From Panulirus ornatus (taxonomy: Eukaryota > Arthropoda > Malacostraca > Decapoda > Palinuridae): a DNA stretch of 64,000 nucleotides. Positions within the stretch are counted from its first letter, which is position 1; the number at the start of each line of letters is the position of its first letter. The DNA lies in the NCBI RefSeq assembly GCF_036320965.1, contig NC_092276.1, positions 2,731,001 through 2,795,000 of the forward strand, given 5' to 3'. Both the position numbers and the translations under genes were made by a program. Under the pieces are notes generated by a model. That model made no database searches. It was not told the origin of the DNA and worked only from the letters and a program-made list of their open reading frames with translations. Below are positions 1-12,632 of the stretch, in pieces.

Positions 1-708
1 GTGGAAGCCATGCTGATGATCGGACAGAAGACTGCGACATTCATGATGTGTGAGTACGTGGAAGCCATGGAGGGATTCAAAGCCTTTGGAAATACGAGAA
101 ACCAATGAAACAGGATGATACCTGGAGGTCTAAGATCGGTCTCTCAGATGGGATGTACCAATGGATGTTTCCATGGAGAAGGAAATCTGTTTTCTTTTTT
201 TTAAATGGAATAAACAGGCAAGCACAGTTCAAAGGAAATCAAAGGAGGCGTATGATGAGAAACAGGAGCAACAAGGGGTAAATGGATGTCAGAGTCATAC
301 AAGGTAGCGTCTAAGTAGAAAAGAGAGCCAGGGGGAGTTGCTCTGTTAATTACAGCTACACAGCTACTGTACCTACAGTGCCGTCAGATCGGAAAAGTGA
401 AGGAAAGGGAGTGCGACAGAAGTTGTCAGAGACGCCTTCAGCAAAAGAACTATAAGTGGATGAAGTGGAAAGGTTGTCGTACTGTCTTTGTATTGAGGAG
501 AGGTCTTCCAAAAAGTGACTCTTCTTCGAATGAGACAGGTTACTTTATTGCCGGCAGTGTACTACTGCTAATGTGCACACTCAGTAGGGATGTCAGGAGG
601 GGGGGGAGAAATGAGGCCCGAGTGTGGAGGGGAAGTGAGGTAAGGTGAGGATGTAGGGAAGGTGAGGGTGTAGTATGACCGGAAGCTTGGGTTGGTGGTG
701 AGGAGGAA
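1..708. other. No gene recognised; unique-looking sequence
   Basis: The only internal echo is gtggaagccatg at 1 and 59. Short frames here have no recognisable domain. Confidence 0.5.
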
Positions 709-735
709 GTGTGTGTGTGTGTGTGTGTGTGTGTG
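709..735. repeat. (GT)n microsatellite
   Basis: Pure GT dinucleotide run. Confidence 0.97.
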
Positions 736-1185
736 GGAAGAGAGCAAGATCGTGCGGGGTGGGGGAGGGAGACCGTCTGTGCTGTGCACCGTGGAGGACG
801 ACCCCTCCTTGTGTCGAGGGAGACCAGGTCACCCTGGGCCACACTGTGGAAAAATGAGCGACATCTCATGACCTGACCCATACCTGCCTATGTCGTGGGG
901 GGCTCGGGGTCATCCTGGATCTGACGGGGGAATCGTGAGTGACACCTAATGACCTGACACCCGCCAGTCTACGTCGGGGCAATGGGTCGTTCTGGGCCAC
1001 ACTTGTGGGACCATTAGCGTCACCTCATTAACCATGACTTCTTAGCCTGCCTCTGTGTGTGTGTTGAACGGTGGACCAAGCTACTGTGCAGCAAAGCCTG
1101 CTGCCCGCGCTGAAGGCCTCGCCAGCGTAAGGCCAACACAGCCCTGAACTTTTACTCCCAACACAAGGACTAACAACGATACAGT

Positions 1186-1186
<1 letters not shown>

Positions 1187-1267
<81 letters not shown>

Positions 1268-1269
1268 GG
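1187..1269. repeat. (GA)n followed by a G13 run
   Basis: About 35 GA units change abruptly into a 13-base G homopolymer (1257-1269). Confidence 0.97.
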
Positions 1270-1619
1270 CAAATTACCGGACGGACAGAGTAATGCCCGC
1301 GCGCCCTGCTGACCACAGATATTGATTTACCCTTTTGTATCTAGTAGGGGGGGAGGGGAGGGGGAGGGGGAAGGCTGGGGCGGCGAGCTAAGGGGTTAAG
1401 AGGGAAGGGGGCAGTGTGTTGAGGGGGAGTGGGGGGTTAGACACCGGAACATCGATATTATTGTCCTTCATTTTTTCGCTTAATTAACTTTTGCGCCTCT
1501 GTCGGCTCGTGTCTGTCTGTCTCTGAACTTTTACAGGTCAGGTTCTGTAAATGCATCAAGGTATGCGGCAGCGAGACATGACATCATAAACAGAATAGTC
1601 CATGCTCTTCATCAGATGC

Positions 1620-1621
<2 letters not shown>

Positions 1622-1687
<66 letters not shown>
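1622..1687. repeat. (GA)n microsatellite
   Basis: About 33 units, uninterrupted. Confidence 0.97.
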
Positions 1688-1689
<2 letters not shown>

Positions 1690-2399
1690 ATGGGGGCCTA
1701 CCAGGCGCAGTCATACTCCAGAAAGGCAACACTATATTCCACGGTTTCAACCCGTGACCTTAAGGGGATCTCCCAACAGACAGATGAAGGAACCATTCAC
1801 GAATATACGGTCTCGCCTGAAAGAAAAAAAAAAACACGCATCTACGCCGTTATACCACGCAAGAATGACCGAGTTATCGGTCAATTCATGTAATCTAATT
1901 CAACTTCAACAGCTTCTCTATTACCGTGAATGCTTGTAGCCTTAACTATTTATGTATACACACTCGATCACTGTTACTTCACCTGCCAACAAAGGACTCT
2001 CTCACAGCCTCCCTGCACAAGCATGTGATTCATTCAAATGGTTCAGCCTCCACGCCTCATAACTAGACCCCGCTGGTTCGCTAACTACACTTGTGTTGAC
2101 GGCAGAAAGACGGATGACGGAGGTGGACTGGGGATGTACGAAAATACCTCCGTCATCCATGTAGATGAGTAGAAGGACGGATATACGGCAAATAGATAAA
2201 AGATAAAGCTAGATAAAGAGAGTCGGACAAATGTGATTCTCTGGAACATCACCGTAGCCGGAGCGGTTCACTGTAGCCGAAGGACCAGAGACACCTGGTC
2301 CACCTCCATCTTGTGGTGGTCTCCTGGCCGATCCGGGAGGTCCACTGTACCGGGTCCACCAGCAACCCACCCTGACCAATCCAACGTCATACGTACAGT

Positions 2400-2965
2400 A
2401 CAGTCACCGCCACGGGCTCTGCCTCCCCCCCAACCCGACATTTACCAAACCCCCTCCCTCTGTAGACCCCGCTCCCCCCAATGTTTTCCGCCCTTCCCCC
2501 TCCTCTCGATGCCCAGTTCCACCTCTCTTCCCCCCGACACAGGACAATGCTCGCCCGGCTGCCTCCTCCTCCACCTCCCTACCCCCTGTACAATCCAGTG
2601 TTTCCTGCCCTCCCACCTCCCTCCAAAACCCCCCCTTTTCTCTACCTCTCTTCCCCCTACCCCAGCCAGGACAACCAACCACCTGGTCACTGTTCCAGTG
2701 AGCTCCTCTTCACCTGCCACCACTTTCCCCCTCTCCCATTCCACTTTTCCATCTTTTCCACTAAACCCTCTATCGCTGTTCCGCCATTCCCAATCTACCT
2801 TCTACTACTGTGCCACCTTTTCCCACCAAACTTTCTCTAACCGTTTCACCCTTTCTGCTCTATTTCCTATCTCTGTTCCATTCCTTCCATTCTACATTTC
2901 TACCACTGTTCTACCTTTCCCGCTGAGCTTTCTGCCACCGTTTGACCGACCCTTCCCACTCCCCC
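2400..2965. repeat. Pyrimidine-rich low-complexity tract
   Basis: About 560 bp are dominated by C and T on the plus strand, with recurring ccctcccac, ttccac and ctgttcca blocks. The bias removes stop codons and creates a 291-codon proline/serine-rich frame (2233-3108) and other overlapping frames. I see no domain, signal peptide or splice structure that would support a gene. Confidence 0.7.
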
Positions 2966-3230
2966 CCTTCGTCCCCACACCTGGCCGTCCCGCGCATCAG
3001 CCTTATGATCCCGTGCGAGCCACAGTGGAAGACACAGGCCCTCCTGAGCGCGTGCAGCTAGACATACATCCGCTCGCTAACGGAAGAGAGTCACATCCTC
3101 CGGTCTGATTCCTGTGTGGTATTTTGTTGATGGAGGAGGGGGTGTGTTGTGGTACGGGATGGTGGTGGTGGAAGTGGGGAAGGGAGGGAAGGGAGGAGGA
3201 AGAAGAAGAAAAGCCCCTCTCCACACAGGA

Positions 3231-3680
3231 ACACCAGGTGCCTTCATGTGACACCAGGTGCTTTTACGTGACGCCAGGTGCTTTTACGTGACGCCAGGTG
3301 CCTTTATGTGACGCCAGGTGCTTTTATGTGACGCCAGGTGCCTTTATGTGACGCCAGGTGCTTTTATGTGACGCCAGGTGCTTTTATGTGAAGCCAGGAG
3401 CCTTTATGTGACACCAGGTGCTTTTATGTGATACCAGATGCTTTTACGTGACGCCAGGTGCCTTTCTGTGACGCCAGGTGCTTTTATGTGACGCCAGATG
3501 GCTTCATGTAAAGCCAGGTGCTTTTACGTGACGCCAGGTACTTCTATGTCAAGCCAGGTGCCTATATGTGACGCCAGGTGCCTCCATGTAACGCCAAAAG
3601 CCTCTGGGTGATGCTAGGGACCTCCATGTACCGCCAGGTGCCTTTACGTGGGGGGCAGGCGGCTCCATGTGGCAGGAAGT
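3231..3680. repeat. 20-bp minisatellite, about 21 copies
   Basis: The unit is close to gacgccaggtgcttttatgt, repeated head to tail with scattered substitutions; the last copies after 3560 decay. Almost every unit contains caggtg. A (CA)n(TA)n tract starts just after it at 3688. Confidence 0.93.
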
Positions 3681-3681
3681 G

Positions 3682-3802
<121 letters not shown>

Positions 3803-5045
3803 TCTACCAAAGACCCAACCCAGAAGCCTAAGTCCAGCCCAGACTGTGGTATCAGAGGCCCTCCGAAGACTAGACCAGTATCCACCCATGAGAGAGAGTG
3901 GAGGTAAAATCACATCGACCAAGTCTTCTGGTGTTGCGTCACGTTCAACCCGCGGAAAATTTACCAACCACTTTCACTACTGAGGAAATCTGAATATCAA
4001 AACGAGAACACAGTACACGACAGACCCAGCCAATCTCACCCCAGGACACCGCAGGCATCACGTAAACACACTCAAGAGGAGATCGCACCCCACGACCCGC
4101 ACCTGTGGCCAACTCCACAACAAACCAGGACAGCTTGGGACGAGACGCGATGCCTCCATCTACCAGATCCTGCCCACACCTGCATAACGAGAGATCAAAA
4201 CCACATGACAATCCTTGTAAGGTCACTTGCCTCTCAGCCGGCAGGAATATCACCGTGTGTTCACGTCACCTGCCAAGACTGGGGGGGATCACAGAGCATA
4301 GATAGCCAACCTTACGGCTTGTACAGGGTCGGTCAAGAACCAAAACATTCCCTGCAAACAATTGAGGCATCTTGTCCCTCGTGCAGCGACGCAAGGTGCA
4401 AGACACAGGACCATTACTTGTACGGTAGAAAAGTAGCGGAAGGTCAGGTTGATAACTTGTACGGGTAAATGTTGCACGTAGGAACGAGACAGAGACACAA
4501 GACGACACAAATATCATAACAACCAAGGCAAATTCCCACCCTCTCCGTGAGCACGACATTAACATCCGGGGCCTCAAGGCTGTTCAACTTATTAATAACA
4601 CAAGCTGAGCCCGTCTGGCTTGAAACCTTCAGTACAATGACTCAATCCCTTAATCACCTTTACGAGTCAGGTCATCAAAGGTCACGTCATCGTACCCAGA
4701 AGCCGTGCCAAAACATCTAGAAGAGGTCACCGGGGACTGGTAATACCTAAATTCAGAGTGGTTAGGGAGAAGGCAGAGCAAATCAGCCTACCACTACACA
4801 CTGGATTTGTAGAGCTAGAAAACAGGCTTCTTAGTCAGTATAATTCTATTGTGGAAATGTTAGGACACAGTGGGGGTGTGCAAGGCAAAGCTGCTGGAAG
4901 CCATGAAGAACCTGTCTGAACCATGCCCTGGTACAGTTAGTTAATACCACCAATTTGACGGGTGGTCCCTCTGGATCAACTGGGGTTAAATACTATTAGA
5001 TCGTTTGGGATTAGTCTGTTTAATCTGTTGGAAAATTGGATTTTG

Positions 5046-5340
5046 GAGTCGATACTGGCTCGGAGAGCCTAGGCTTTGAAAGGGTCGATACTGCTTCGGA
5101 AATGCTGTGCACTTGGAGGGGTCGATAACTGCTTCGGAAAAGCTGTGCATCTGGAGGGGTCGATACTGCTTCGGAAATGCTGAACATCTGAAACTCGACA
5201 ATGCTGTGGAAAGGTTGAATTTAAAAGGACTTATGGAAGGCTAATAACACTATGGACAGTCGGGTTTCTGGAAGGCCAAATAATACCATGGAAAGCCTTG
5301 ACTCTGGATGATCAGTGACGCTCTGGAAAGCCTAACAAAT
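5046..5340. repeat. Degenerate tandem repeat, unit about 37 bp
   Basis: Clear units between 5082 and 5190 read ggtcgatactgcttcggaaa followed by tgctgtgcatctggag. Towards 5340 only ctatggaaagcct-like echoes remain. Confidence 0.7.
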
Positions 5341-5359
5341 TCTCCGTCAGTTTAAATTT

Positions 5360-5480
5360 TCCAAAAGAAGGAACAGAGAAGGGGGCCATATGAGGATATT
5401 CCCTCAAAGGCCCAGTCCTCTGTTCTTAACGCTACCTCGCTAATGCGGGAAATGGCGAATAGTATGAAAAAAAAAAAAAA
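5360..5480 (+). mobile_element. Short interspersed element (SINE-like), copy A, with A-rich tail
   Basis: The core runs from ggccatatgaggatattccc through ggcccagtcctctgttctta, gctacctcgctaatgcggga and aatggcgaatagtatg, and ends in a run of 14 A (5467-5480). Copy B at 36064-36168 is almost identical in the opposite orientation. The last 60 or so bases match the 3' end of the LINE at 38350-38420, so LINE machinery could recognise it. No tRNA-like promoter is obvious in the visible part. The 5' boundary is uncertain. Confidence 0.75.
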
Positions 5481-5907
5481 TAACCACTACTAACTGAGAG
5501 GAAAAAAGTGACTGTCATTGGTCTGAGAGGTCAAGGTCATGCCACCACTGACCAGGAGGTGTAATGGTCAAGTGGGGTGGGAAGCGGGCCACTTGACCCG
5601 TCCGTTTTATGTTTGTGTTAAGCCAAGGTGAAGCTGGCGATCAATACAACTGCCACTGACCCGCCATATGTCGTCCAATTAGTGACCTACGGCCACCACA
5701 CCATGACTCACGCACCCCTCTCCCCGCGAAGTCAATAACCATGTCCTACACGCCCCCTTCAGGCAGCACCCACCATGCCGATAGTACAGCCGGAGGGAGA
5801 GAGGTGGGTGTTGAGGCGCCTTCCGCTTCGCTATCCCGTTTCCACAGTGATATAGAGACTTTATATATATACCTACCAATCCTTCACTGCCCTCCCACCG
5901 CCTTCCT

Positions 5908-5911
<4 letters not shown>

Positions 5912-5969
<58 letters not shown>
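5912..5969. repeat. (CT)n microsatellite
   Basis: About 29 units. Confidence 0.97.
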
Positions 5970-5974
<5 letters not shown>

Positions 5975-6170
5975 TCGTCGCCTGCCTCCCCTCTCCCCTT
6001 CCCTCCCACTCTTAATCATCATTCGTTCCCTCGTGATAACCCTCGGTGCCTTCCGGTGGGACGGGAGTGGCTGACGGGAGTGGCAGGGCGCACAGGATAC
6101 ACGGCAGATGCGTCGTAAGGAGGGGAAAGTATATGATAATATATGGGAAAGGCAGATCACTGGAGACCTG

Positions 6171-6172
<2 letters not shown>

Positions 6173-6234
<62 letters not shown>
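6173..6234. repeat. (GT)n microsatellite
   Basis: About 31 units. Confidence 0.97.
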
Positions 6235-6235
<1 letters not shown>

Positions 6236-6471
6236 ACCAGGGGAAGTCCTCTAATCCCTAATATCCACCCCACCTGCGACACCCCCGCCCGCCTCCCCCA
6301 GGCGACACACCTTGCTCCCTCCTCGCTGCCCACAGTCTGTTATCAACAAACCGGCCGCCCAGATCAGATCCTCCAAACAATGACAGCTGACGCATTGTCG
6401 TCATCCACACACGGCGACTCACTCTTGTAATGGACCGATACAGATCACGGAGGAATAACACTCCTCAGGAT

Positions 6472-6473
<2 letters not shown>

Positions 6474-6513
<40 letters not shown>

Positions 6514-6524
6514 AAGACGGATCG

Positions 6525-6610
<86 letters not shown>

Positions 6611-6664
6611 TGGAAATGAGTGGAGAGGAGAGGAGAGGAGAGGAGAGGAGAGGAGAGGAGAGAG
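6474..6664. repeat. Compound (TA)n ... (GA)n ... (GAGGA)n block
   Basis: TA units to about 6508, then GA units 6529-6607, then aggag pentamers to 6664. Three motifs lie within 190 bp. Confidence 0.95.
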
Positions 6665-6689
6665 AGTTTCATTAATTTGTATTGAGTTC

Positions 6690-6835
6690 GATGGTACGAC
6701 CCTTGAGTACGAAGGTGGTAGCATCAACTGAGCACAGAGGAACGACTCTCTACGGTCGACGGCGGTACGACCACTGACCACGACGACAGAGTACGACTCT
6801 CGCAGGGTTAAGGTCAGGTCAGAACGCCCAGGCCA
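6690..6835 (+). repeat. Member of a dispersed gtacgaycCTTGAGTAY-type repeat family (tentative)
   Basis: It contains ggtacgacccttgagtacga and later ttaaggtcaggtcagaacgc. Related blocks in the same order lie at 11806-11905 (plus) and about 10340-10440 (minus). The boundaries cannot be set from three copies. Confidence 0.4.
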
Positions 6836-7478
6836 TCATAGCCCTACAGGGGTCGCACCCTCGAGCAAGCGCATCCATACAATTGTCAGCAGCGGAGCGT
6901 TGAGCCTGGGACGCCGTCAGCAGAGCAGGAGCCTCTGGGCTGAGGGCGGTCACACGGACAGGAGAACACGGAGTCCGGTGTTCGCAAGCAACACCAGCAG
7001 CAGCAGCGGCGACGGCGGCGGCTGTGGTTGTGGGGGTTGTGGTGGCGGTGGTGGTACAAATGCCTCTCCTTGACCTGAAGGCATAGCGGTGCGGAGCAGC
7101 GAAGACATGAAAGGGTTTGCCTGCTTCGCTCTACTTCCACGTTTCGTTTCCGGGGTCTCGTCTCTAGCCCTGGAGCACCACTATTTTTTTTCTTTTTTTT
7201 TTGTCCCTCGGTCCACCCCGGACGCGTCTCTGATCTCTGGTAGCTCACACAAGATTCTGGGACTAGAACAGGGGGTTAAATGTGTCCCCTAACCTTTCCA
7301 AATCATGCAAAAAGTAATGATAAGTGCGCGAAACACGGAGTGATTTTGACGATCCTATGACACCATCGTGCGTGGTGTGTGCGTCTGTTTGGGTCAAGGA
7401 GTGTCTTCTGCGGGTAGAGTGCGTGTGAGCCGAGGTCAGTAGGGCTGGAGGAAACACGAAACCCTAACTGTACAGCAC

Positions 7479-7480
<2 letters not shown>

Positions 7481-7531
<51 letters not shown>
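7481..7531. repeat. (CA)n microsatellite
   Basis: About 25 units. Confidence 0.97.
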
Positions 7532-7532
<1 letters not shown>

Positions 7533-8713
7533 ACCTCTACCCACATCACCCATGATAATCTTGCCGACAACATAGCTCTCTGCTGTACCACAACAACGAA
7601 TGCGGACGTGACTACCCCAGTATTAAGGAACCATCAAGTCTCGCCAACAATGCCAGACAATGTGAAAAAATGAAACTGAGAATCTTCAGAGATATTACCA
7701 GGTCGAGTTAGAAAAAGGTCAAGGTATGATGATGGTCGCTGGGAATGATTGTTCCTCAATCGCGCAAGACCCGGGGCCCGGCAACACGTAACTGTAGCTA
7801 TGGCCACTGCGGCGGCGGGCGGCCCACCACCGGCATATATGCACGACGGCTGTGAGGTGGGTCGCCGGCGACCCCGACTGTTTAACGAGCCGGGATGGTC
7901 GACAGTCGTCATGCCACCGCTATATCGTAGGACGACGCAGGAGCGACCGAGCTCAGCAAAGGGTGGCAGATGGAGAACACGAAGGTCTTCAAAAGCCGGA
8001 GTATTACCCAATTCTGAGACTGTATCTCACACAACGGGATAACGTCACCCAAATGCGTTTTACAGACATGAGCGAGGCGCATTTTTACTGACTGACGGCC
8101 ACTCCTGACGGCAAGCCACACACGTGTACACCTCGTAGGACTTGAGAACTCCTATGGGCCAGACTGGTGGAACCCCACGCAGGCAGAGCCACCCTATTGC
8201 TGCTGAAGGGCCAACAGCCACGCCCCAGGTAGCGCAGTTGCCAACGGGAAAATTAAGTCGTCAGGAGACCTTACCGTATACCTTTGGTTGGTTCGAGAGG
8301 GGTGGCTGTCTTTCTCAAAGGGTCCTGGGCTGACAACCAGAGTTTCATACTGCTGGTCTTAAACTTACTACGTGTTAAGCAAAGCTAACTAGACTGACAA
8401 CAATGAATGGCGAATCTTTTCCTGTATCTATAGGAATTATTCCATTAATCGTGCCCGCCAAAAGGCTTCAAGAACATCTTTTTAAGACTTGAGGGAATTA
8501 TCTGACAAACTCTCCAACGCGAGACCTCTACGTGAGGAACGTCGAGCTGAACCATACCTCTTCACCTGTACTTTCGAGCGACAACTACAACAGGAGCCAC
8601 ACTGCCTCGTGAAACACACACACACACACAGACTCGGCCAGTACAGCACAACCTGCCCCCAGGCTGGGCTAGGCCGCGGCGCCAACAACGGACAACAATC
8701 CCCGAGGTGTTGC

Positions 8714-8714
<1 letters not shown>
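7532..8714. other. No gene recognised; GC-rich patch with a 14-bp palindrome
   Basis: 7799-7905 is GC-rich and contains the perfect palindrome ggtcgccggcgacc (7860-7873). Nothing else is supported. Confidence 0.4.

Positions 8715-8756
<42 letters not shown>
8715..8756. repeat. (CA)n microsatellite
   Basis: About 21 units; a shorter (CA)8 lies at about 8612-8629. Confidence 0.96.
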
Positions 8757-8758
<2 letters not shown>

Positions 8759-9548
8759 ACAACTCAGACCTCAACAATGGACTCAACCACTGTGAAAACG
8801 TTTAACCATCAGACCTGTCATCCACCTGACGACTGCTTTTATACCACTCACGACCACCACCTGTACACGAGTTCTACACGGTCGCCACCCGTGGACATCG
8901 ATGTACCTTATCTTACGGTGGGAGGGGTTCGGTGTGGAACGAAGATGCATCGCTGCTGCTGCTCCTCTGATCAGTCAGGTTGTTGGAGGCCGCTGACTAC
9001 ATGGATACTCATCTCCTACAACCTGTTTAGTGTGATACACAGTGTGCAGATATCCACTCACTTCTGCAAGTCCTTTTTCTTCTATCATCTTTTAATTCTA
9101 GGGATGTTTTACAGAGTCGCCCGTTCTAGTGGAGCCAAGAGGGACGGCTCGTTGGGTTGTATGATAGTAATGATAGAAGGAGAAAAGTTCGTATGCAAGT
9201 CAAAGAGTCTCCTAGAAACAGCGCTTTACCCTGAAGGCAACAACAATCGTCTGGTTTACGACAATGTCTTGTGACCTGACAGATGCCGGTCCATCTTCGT
9301 ATCTTACCAGTTAACCCCATTTTGAGAAGTCTGTGCTCTGTGCTCCACAACACTTGGATTACATTCGTCGAAACCTTCTGCAAGATCTGTGTGTGTATTT
9401 TACTTTCAGAGCTGTTTCCCAGAGCCACTTCAGTTTCACTGTAGGGATGGCAGCAGTCTGAAAGGTCCTGGGCCCTCCCGTCCTTGACATATGTAACTGA
9501 GAAGTCTGACGCTGTGACGTTCACTGCAGAATATTCTCTCAAAAGGAA

Positions 9549-9644
9549 GGAACATCTATAACTACACAAAACTTATTTATGTTCCTTGTACCATAAGGAA
9601 CATCTATAACTACACAAAACTTATTTATGTTCCTTGTACCATAA
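9549..9644. repeat. 48-bp tandem duplication, two copies
   Basis: Two apparently identical units start at 9549 and 9597 with ggaacatctataactacaca and end ccttgtaccataa. Perfect identity implies a recent duplication. Confidence 0.95.
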
Positions 9645-10339
9645 GGACTTGCAGTGATTCCGCTACTCGTCGTACGTAATACATGAAAAACTGCAAAATC
9701 CACACGGACGGACACCACCACATACTTCCTCCACATACTAGACGAGGCATGATACCAATATTAGTATTACCAGCAGCAGTGGTGGTGGTGGTGGTGGTGG
9801 GTGTGGTACAAGGTCAAGTAGGCCCAGGCTAAGCACTAGGCATGAACAACATATTCCAAGGTGACCAACAGCTTAACCCTAACTTCAGCAGACGTAACCC
9901 AGGGTACTGTTGTGTGCCCACTGTCCTCCTCCAGTCCTGATGAGACGACTGCGCCGACAACCTCAACCATCAGATGGCTACCCAGACAAATATCACACAT
10001 GAACTCTCAACTCGTTACCTACGTAGCACTTGGGTCAAATATCTCCCCGTCTGCCTATACACTTTGAGGTATTGAAAACCTTGCTATTATGAATGAGTAC
10101 AACGCGTCCCTCTTCTACGGATCTTACGCGCCTGTGTTCTATTTTTTTTCTCTACTGTGGGTTTACGCGGGGGGTGCGAAGCCTGGAACTTGACATGGTA
10201 ATTTATGAAAATTGGATCTGTTGTTTCAAGAAGGGGGTCCTTCCCGGCGTGGGCCATACCGTCCTGCGGAGGATACAATACCACACCATATTCCCCCCTG
10301 AGCACCAAGGCATGACCCACGGGTACGATTGCCTGGCCT

Positions 10340-10440
10340 CTATAACCTTGAGCCTTAAGGGTGACGTCTGAGGTCACGCCATCCAATCCAAGGGCCGGGA
10401 GTTCGTGCCCAAGGGCCGTACAGTCCTGCTCAGTGTGTGA
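10340..10440 (-). repeat. Third, diverged member of the dispersed gtacg..CCTTGAG family (tentative)
   Basis: The minus strand reads gactgtacggcccttgggca and later ggcgtgacctcagacgtcac, parallel to 11818-11880. It lies in a 148-codon minus frame (10087-10533) with no recognised domain. Confidence 0.3.
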
Positions 10441-11250
10441 CGATGACGCATGGCCACATAGGTTTACCAGAGCCCCTCCCTTCGTATTGAAGGAGACAAT
10501 CTGTCTACTGGCAAATATTACCATCTCATTCAAGTCCGTGGACGGGGAAGTATTCTACAAAACTGGTCACTTCCTACAGTAAGCAAAAACTCAAATATGC
10601 TTCTCAAGTTTGAGTCACCTGCCTGAAAAGTACAAGAGTAGAGAAAGAATGGACTATGCGTATGCCACTGTGAACGCGGACAGCATATAGAAGTTTAATA
10701 TGTTATAAGATGGTAGAGTGAAAGTTCAAGAGATGAGGGCACCAAGAGTGTAGAACTCCCTCCACGTACAATAGGAACAGGTAATTAATTGCCTTACTCC
10801 TCCACTCTCGCGTTGTCCCAACTCTCTCTCACCACAGTCTCAAGGGGGGAGTGTGCTATACCACGTTGGGCAAGCCACTGGTATAATGCCTCCCTGGTCT
10901 AGTCTCACCTGCTTGGGGGTGACAACATGCTCCTCACCTGTAAATTAAAAAAAAAAACAGCCATTAGCACATCGCAGTGGAAAAATGTTTACAACTGATT
11001 CTAGACAATGACAAAGAAAATGTCGCTAGTTTTCATTGACATGAGGTTAATGTTCATGAAGGCAAGACGCTAAATAATCTCTAGGATGGCACAACACGGC
11101 TGGGGCAAAATATCACCAGTAGTAATAGAAAACAGGCACTACTAATTCTAATTTGATTGGTAATCTTAATGTTCAAGAGTTCAAAGAATTCAAGTCTCCA
11201 TTCAAGCACACTTTTCCTATGCACAGAGATTTCACCCTAATTATGAAACT

Positions 11251-11425
11251 CAGACCCAGCTGTGAGGACAGGGAACCCCAGAAAACACTGTAAGGTATAT
11301 GTAAGGTAAGGTCCAAGACCCAGCTGTGGGGTAGAAGACCTCCCACACTATTGTAAGGTATGCGTAAGGGAAGGTAAAGTCCCAGACCCAGCTGTCGGGG
11401 TAGAAGACCTCCGAAAACATCACTG
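11251..11425. repeat. Tandem repeat of about 66 bp, three copies
   Basis: Units start near 11251, 11316 and 11383 with cagacccagctgt, followed by gtagaagacctcc and ctgtaaggtatatgtaagg. Substitutions and small indels separate the copies. Confidence 0.8.
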
Positions 11426-11805
11426 ATTATAAGTTAGTGTTTGGCAAGTTAAGTTAGTGTTTAGCAAGTCTCTTATTAGCAGCAAAGACGTAAAAAAAAA
11501 AGGGGGGGAGGGGGAATAAGGCCTGTCCTTCTTACTGTGACAGAAGAGACACGAACGAAAATGCTGACAGATACCGATATATTTAGGAAAAAAATCGACA
11601 GCCTGGTGTGCAGACTTAACCAGCAGTACACAATGGAATAAAAAACCAAATTATGGGTTAGAGAGTATAATAAAGTCGCCTTGGTATGCGGCATGAGTTC
11701 AATATACGAATCTATCTCTCAGGGAATAGGACACACGAAGGACAGTGTATATCTATCAGCCATGCAGGGGAGCTCCCACGACCTATCTAACCCCAGTGAA
11801 CAAGA

Positions 11806-11905
11806 TGGGACGACTCTCAACCGCGACGGTACGATCCTTGAGTATAATGGCTTGACCTCTGGCCTTACACTTACGAGTCAGGTCAGAGGGCCGGCCCGCA
11901 ACACC
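11806..11905 (+). repeat. Second member of the dispersed gtacg..CCTTGAG family (tentative)
   Basis: ggtacgatccttgagtataa, then ggcttgacctctggccttac and acgagtcaggtcagagggcc. It matches 6688-6830 in two separated blocks. Confidence 0.4.
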
Positions 11906-12246
11906 CAAGAGGTCATGAACGCTGTGCTCAAGGGTCACACCCCGTTGATTAAGGTAATCAAGTACAAAATTGAAGAACCGTCTCTGTGATCTTCTGCCAT
12001 GTACAGGAAGGTCTTATGAGAGAGGTTCTCGCCTACCTGACGACGAACCGTGTCTTCGGACCACAGTGTGGGCAAGTTGGGGAGGACCAGGAGAAGGCAG
12101 GGAGCTGCGCCTCTCCATGCTAAACAGAGCGACTAGTCTCCCTCTAACTCCACCCTGGCTGAGGCGCGGAAGGCACCTCCCTCTAATACGTATGATTTTC
12201 ATATCTTTTTTATGCACCAAGAAAAAAAAAAACGCGCAAATTCTTA

Positions 12247-12334
<88 letters not shown>
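12247..12334. repeat. Compound (GT)n(TA)n microsatellite
   Basis: Ten GT units change into about 34 TA units. Confidence 0.97.
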
Positions 12335-12338
<4 letters not shown>

Positions 12339-12581
12339 GTGGTTCTATTGTGCAAATGTTTTGAGTCGAAAGTGTGCATGTAATTAGCACTATGTACCGA
12401 ACGGGGAAGGAGTTTTACACTCGCGGGGGCGCCCCTCTCTTAAAAAAAAAATCTCTACTGTCAAACAGCTTTATAAAATATCTACATCAAGGAAAGTTAT
12501 CTTGAATAATGGTATACACACACATATCAAGAGGGGGGTGGGGGGCACGAGCGAAGAACTCCCTCCCCGTAAAGTCAAAAC

Positions 12582-12582
<1 letters not shown>

Positions 12583-12629
<47 letters not shown>
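12583..12629. repeat. (GT)n microsatellite
   Basis: About 23 units. Confidence 0.97.

Positions 12630-12632
<3 letters not shown>

Noticed and set aside
2233..3108. 291-codon proline/serine-rich open frame
   Set aside because: It lies in a pyrimidine-rich tract. All stop codons need A or G, so such tracts are open by composition. No domain or splice signal supports it.
3231..3680. CRISPR array
   Set aside because: The 20-bp units are contiguous and have no unique spacers; the same applies to all other tandem arrays here.
9126..9569. 147-codon minus-strand frame
   Set aside because: Chance length; it overlaps the start of the 48-bp duplication and shows no domain.
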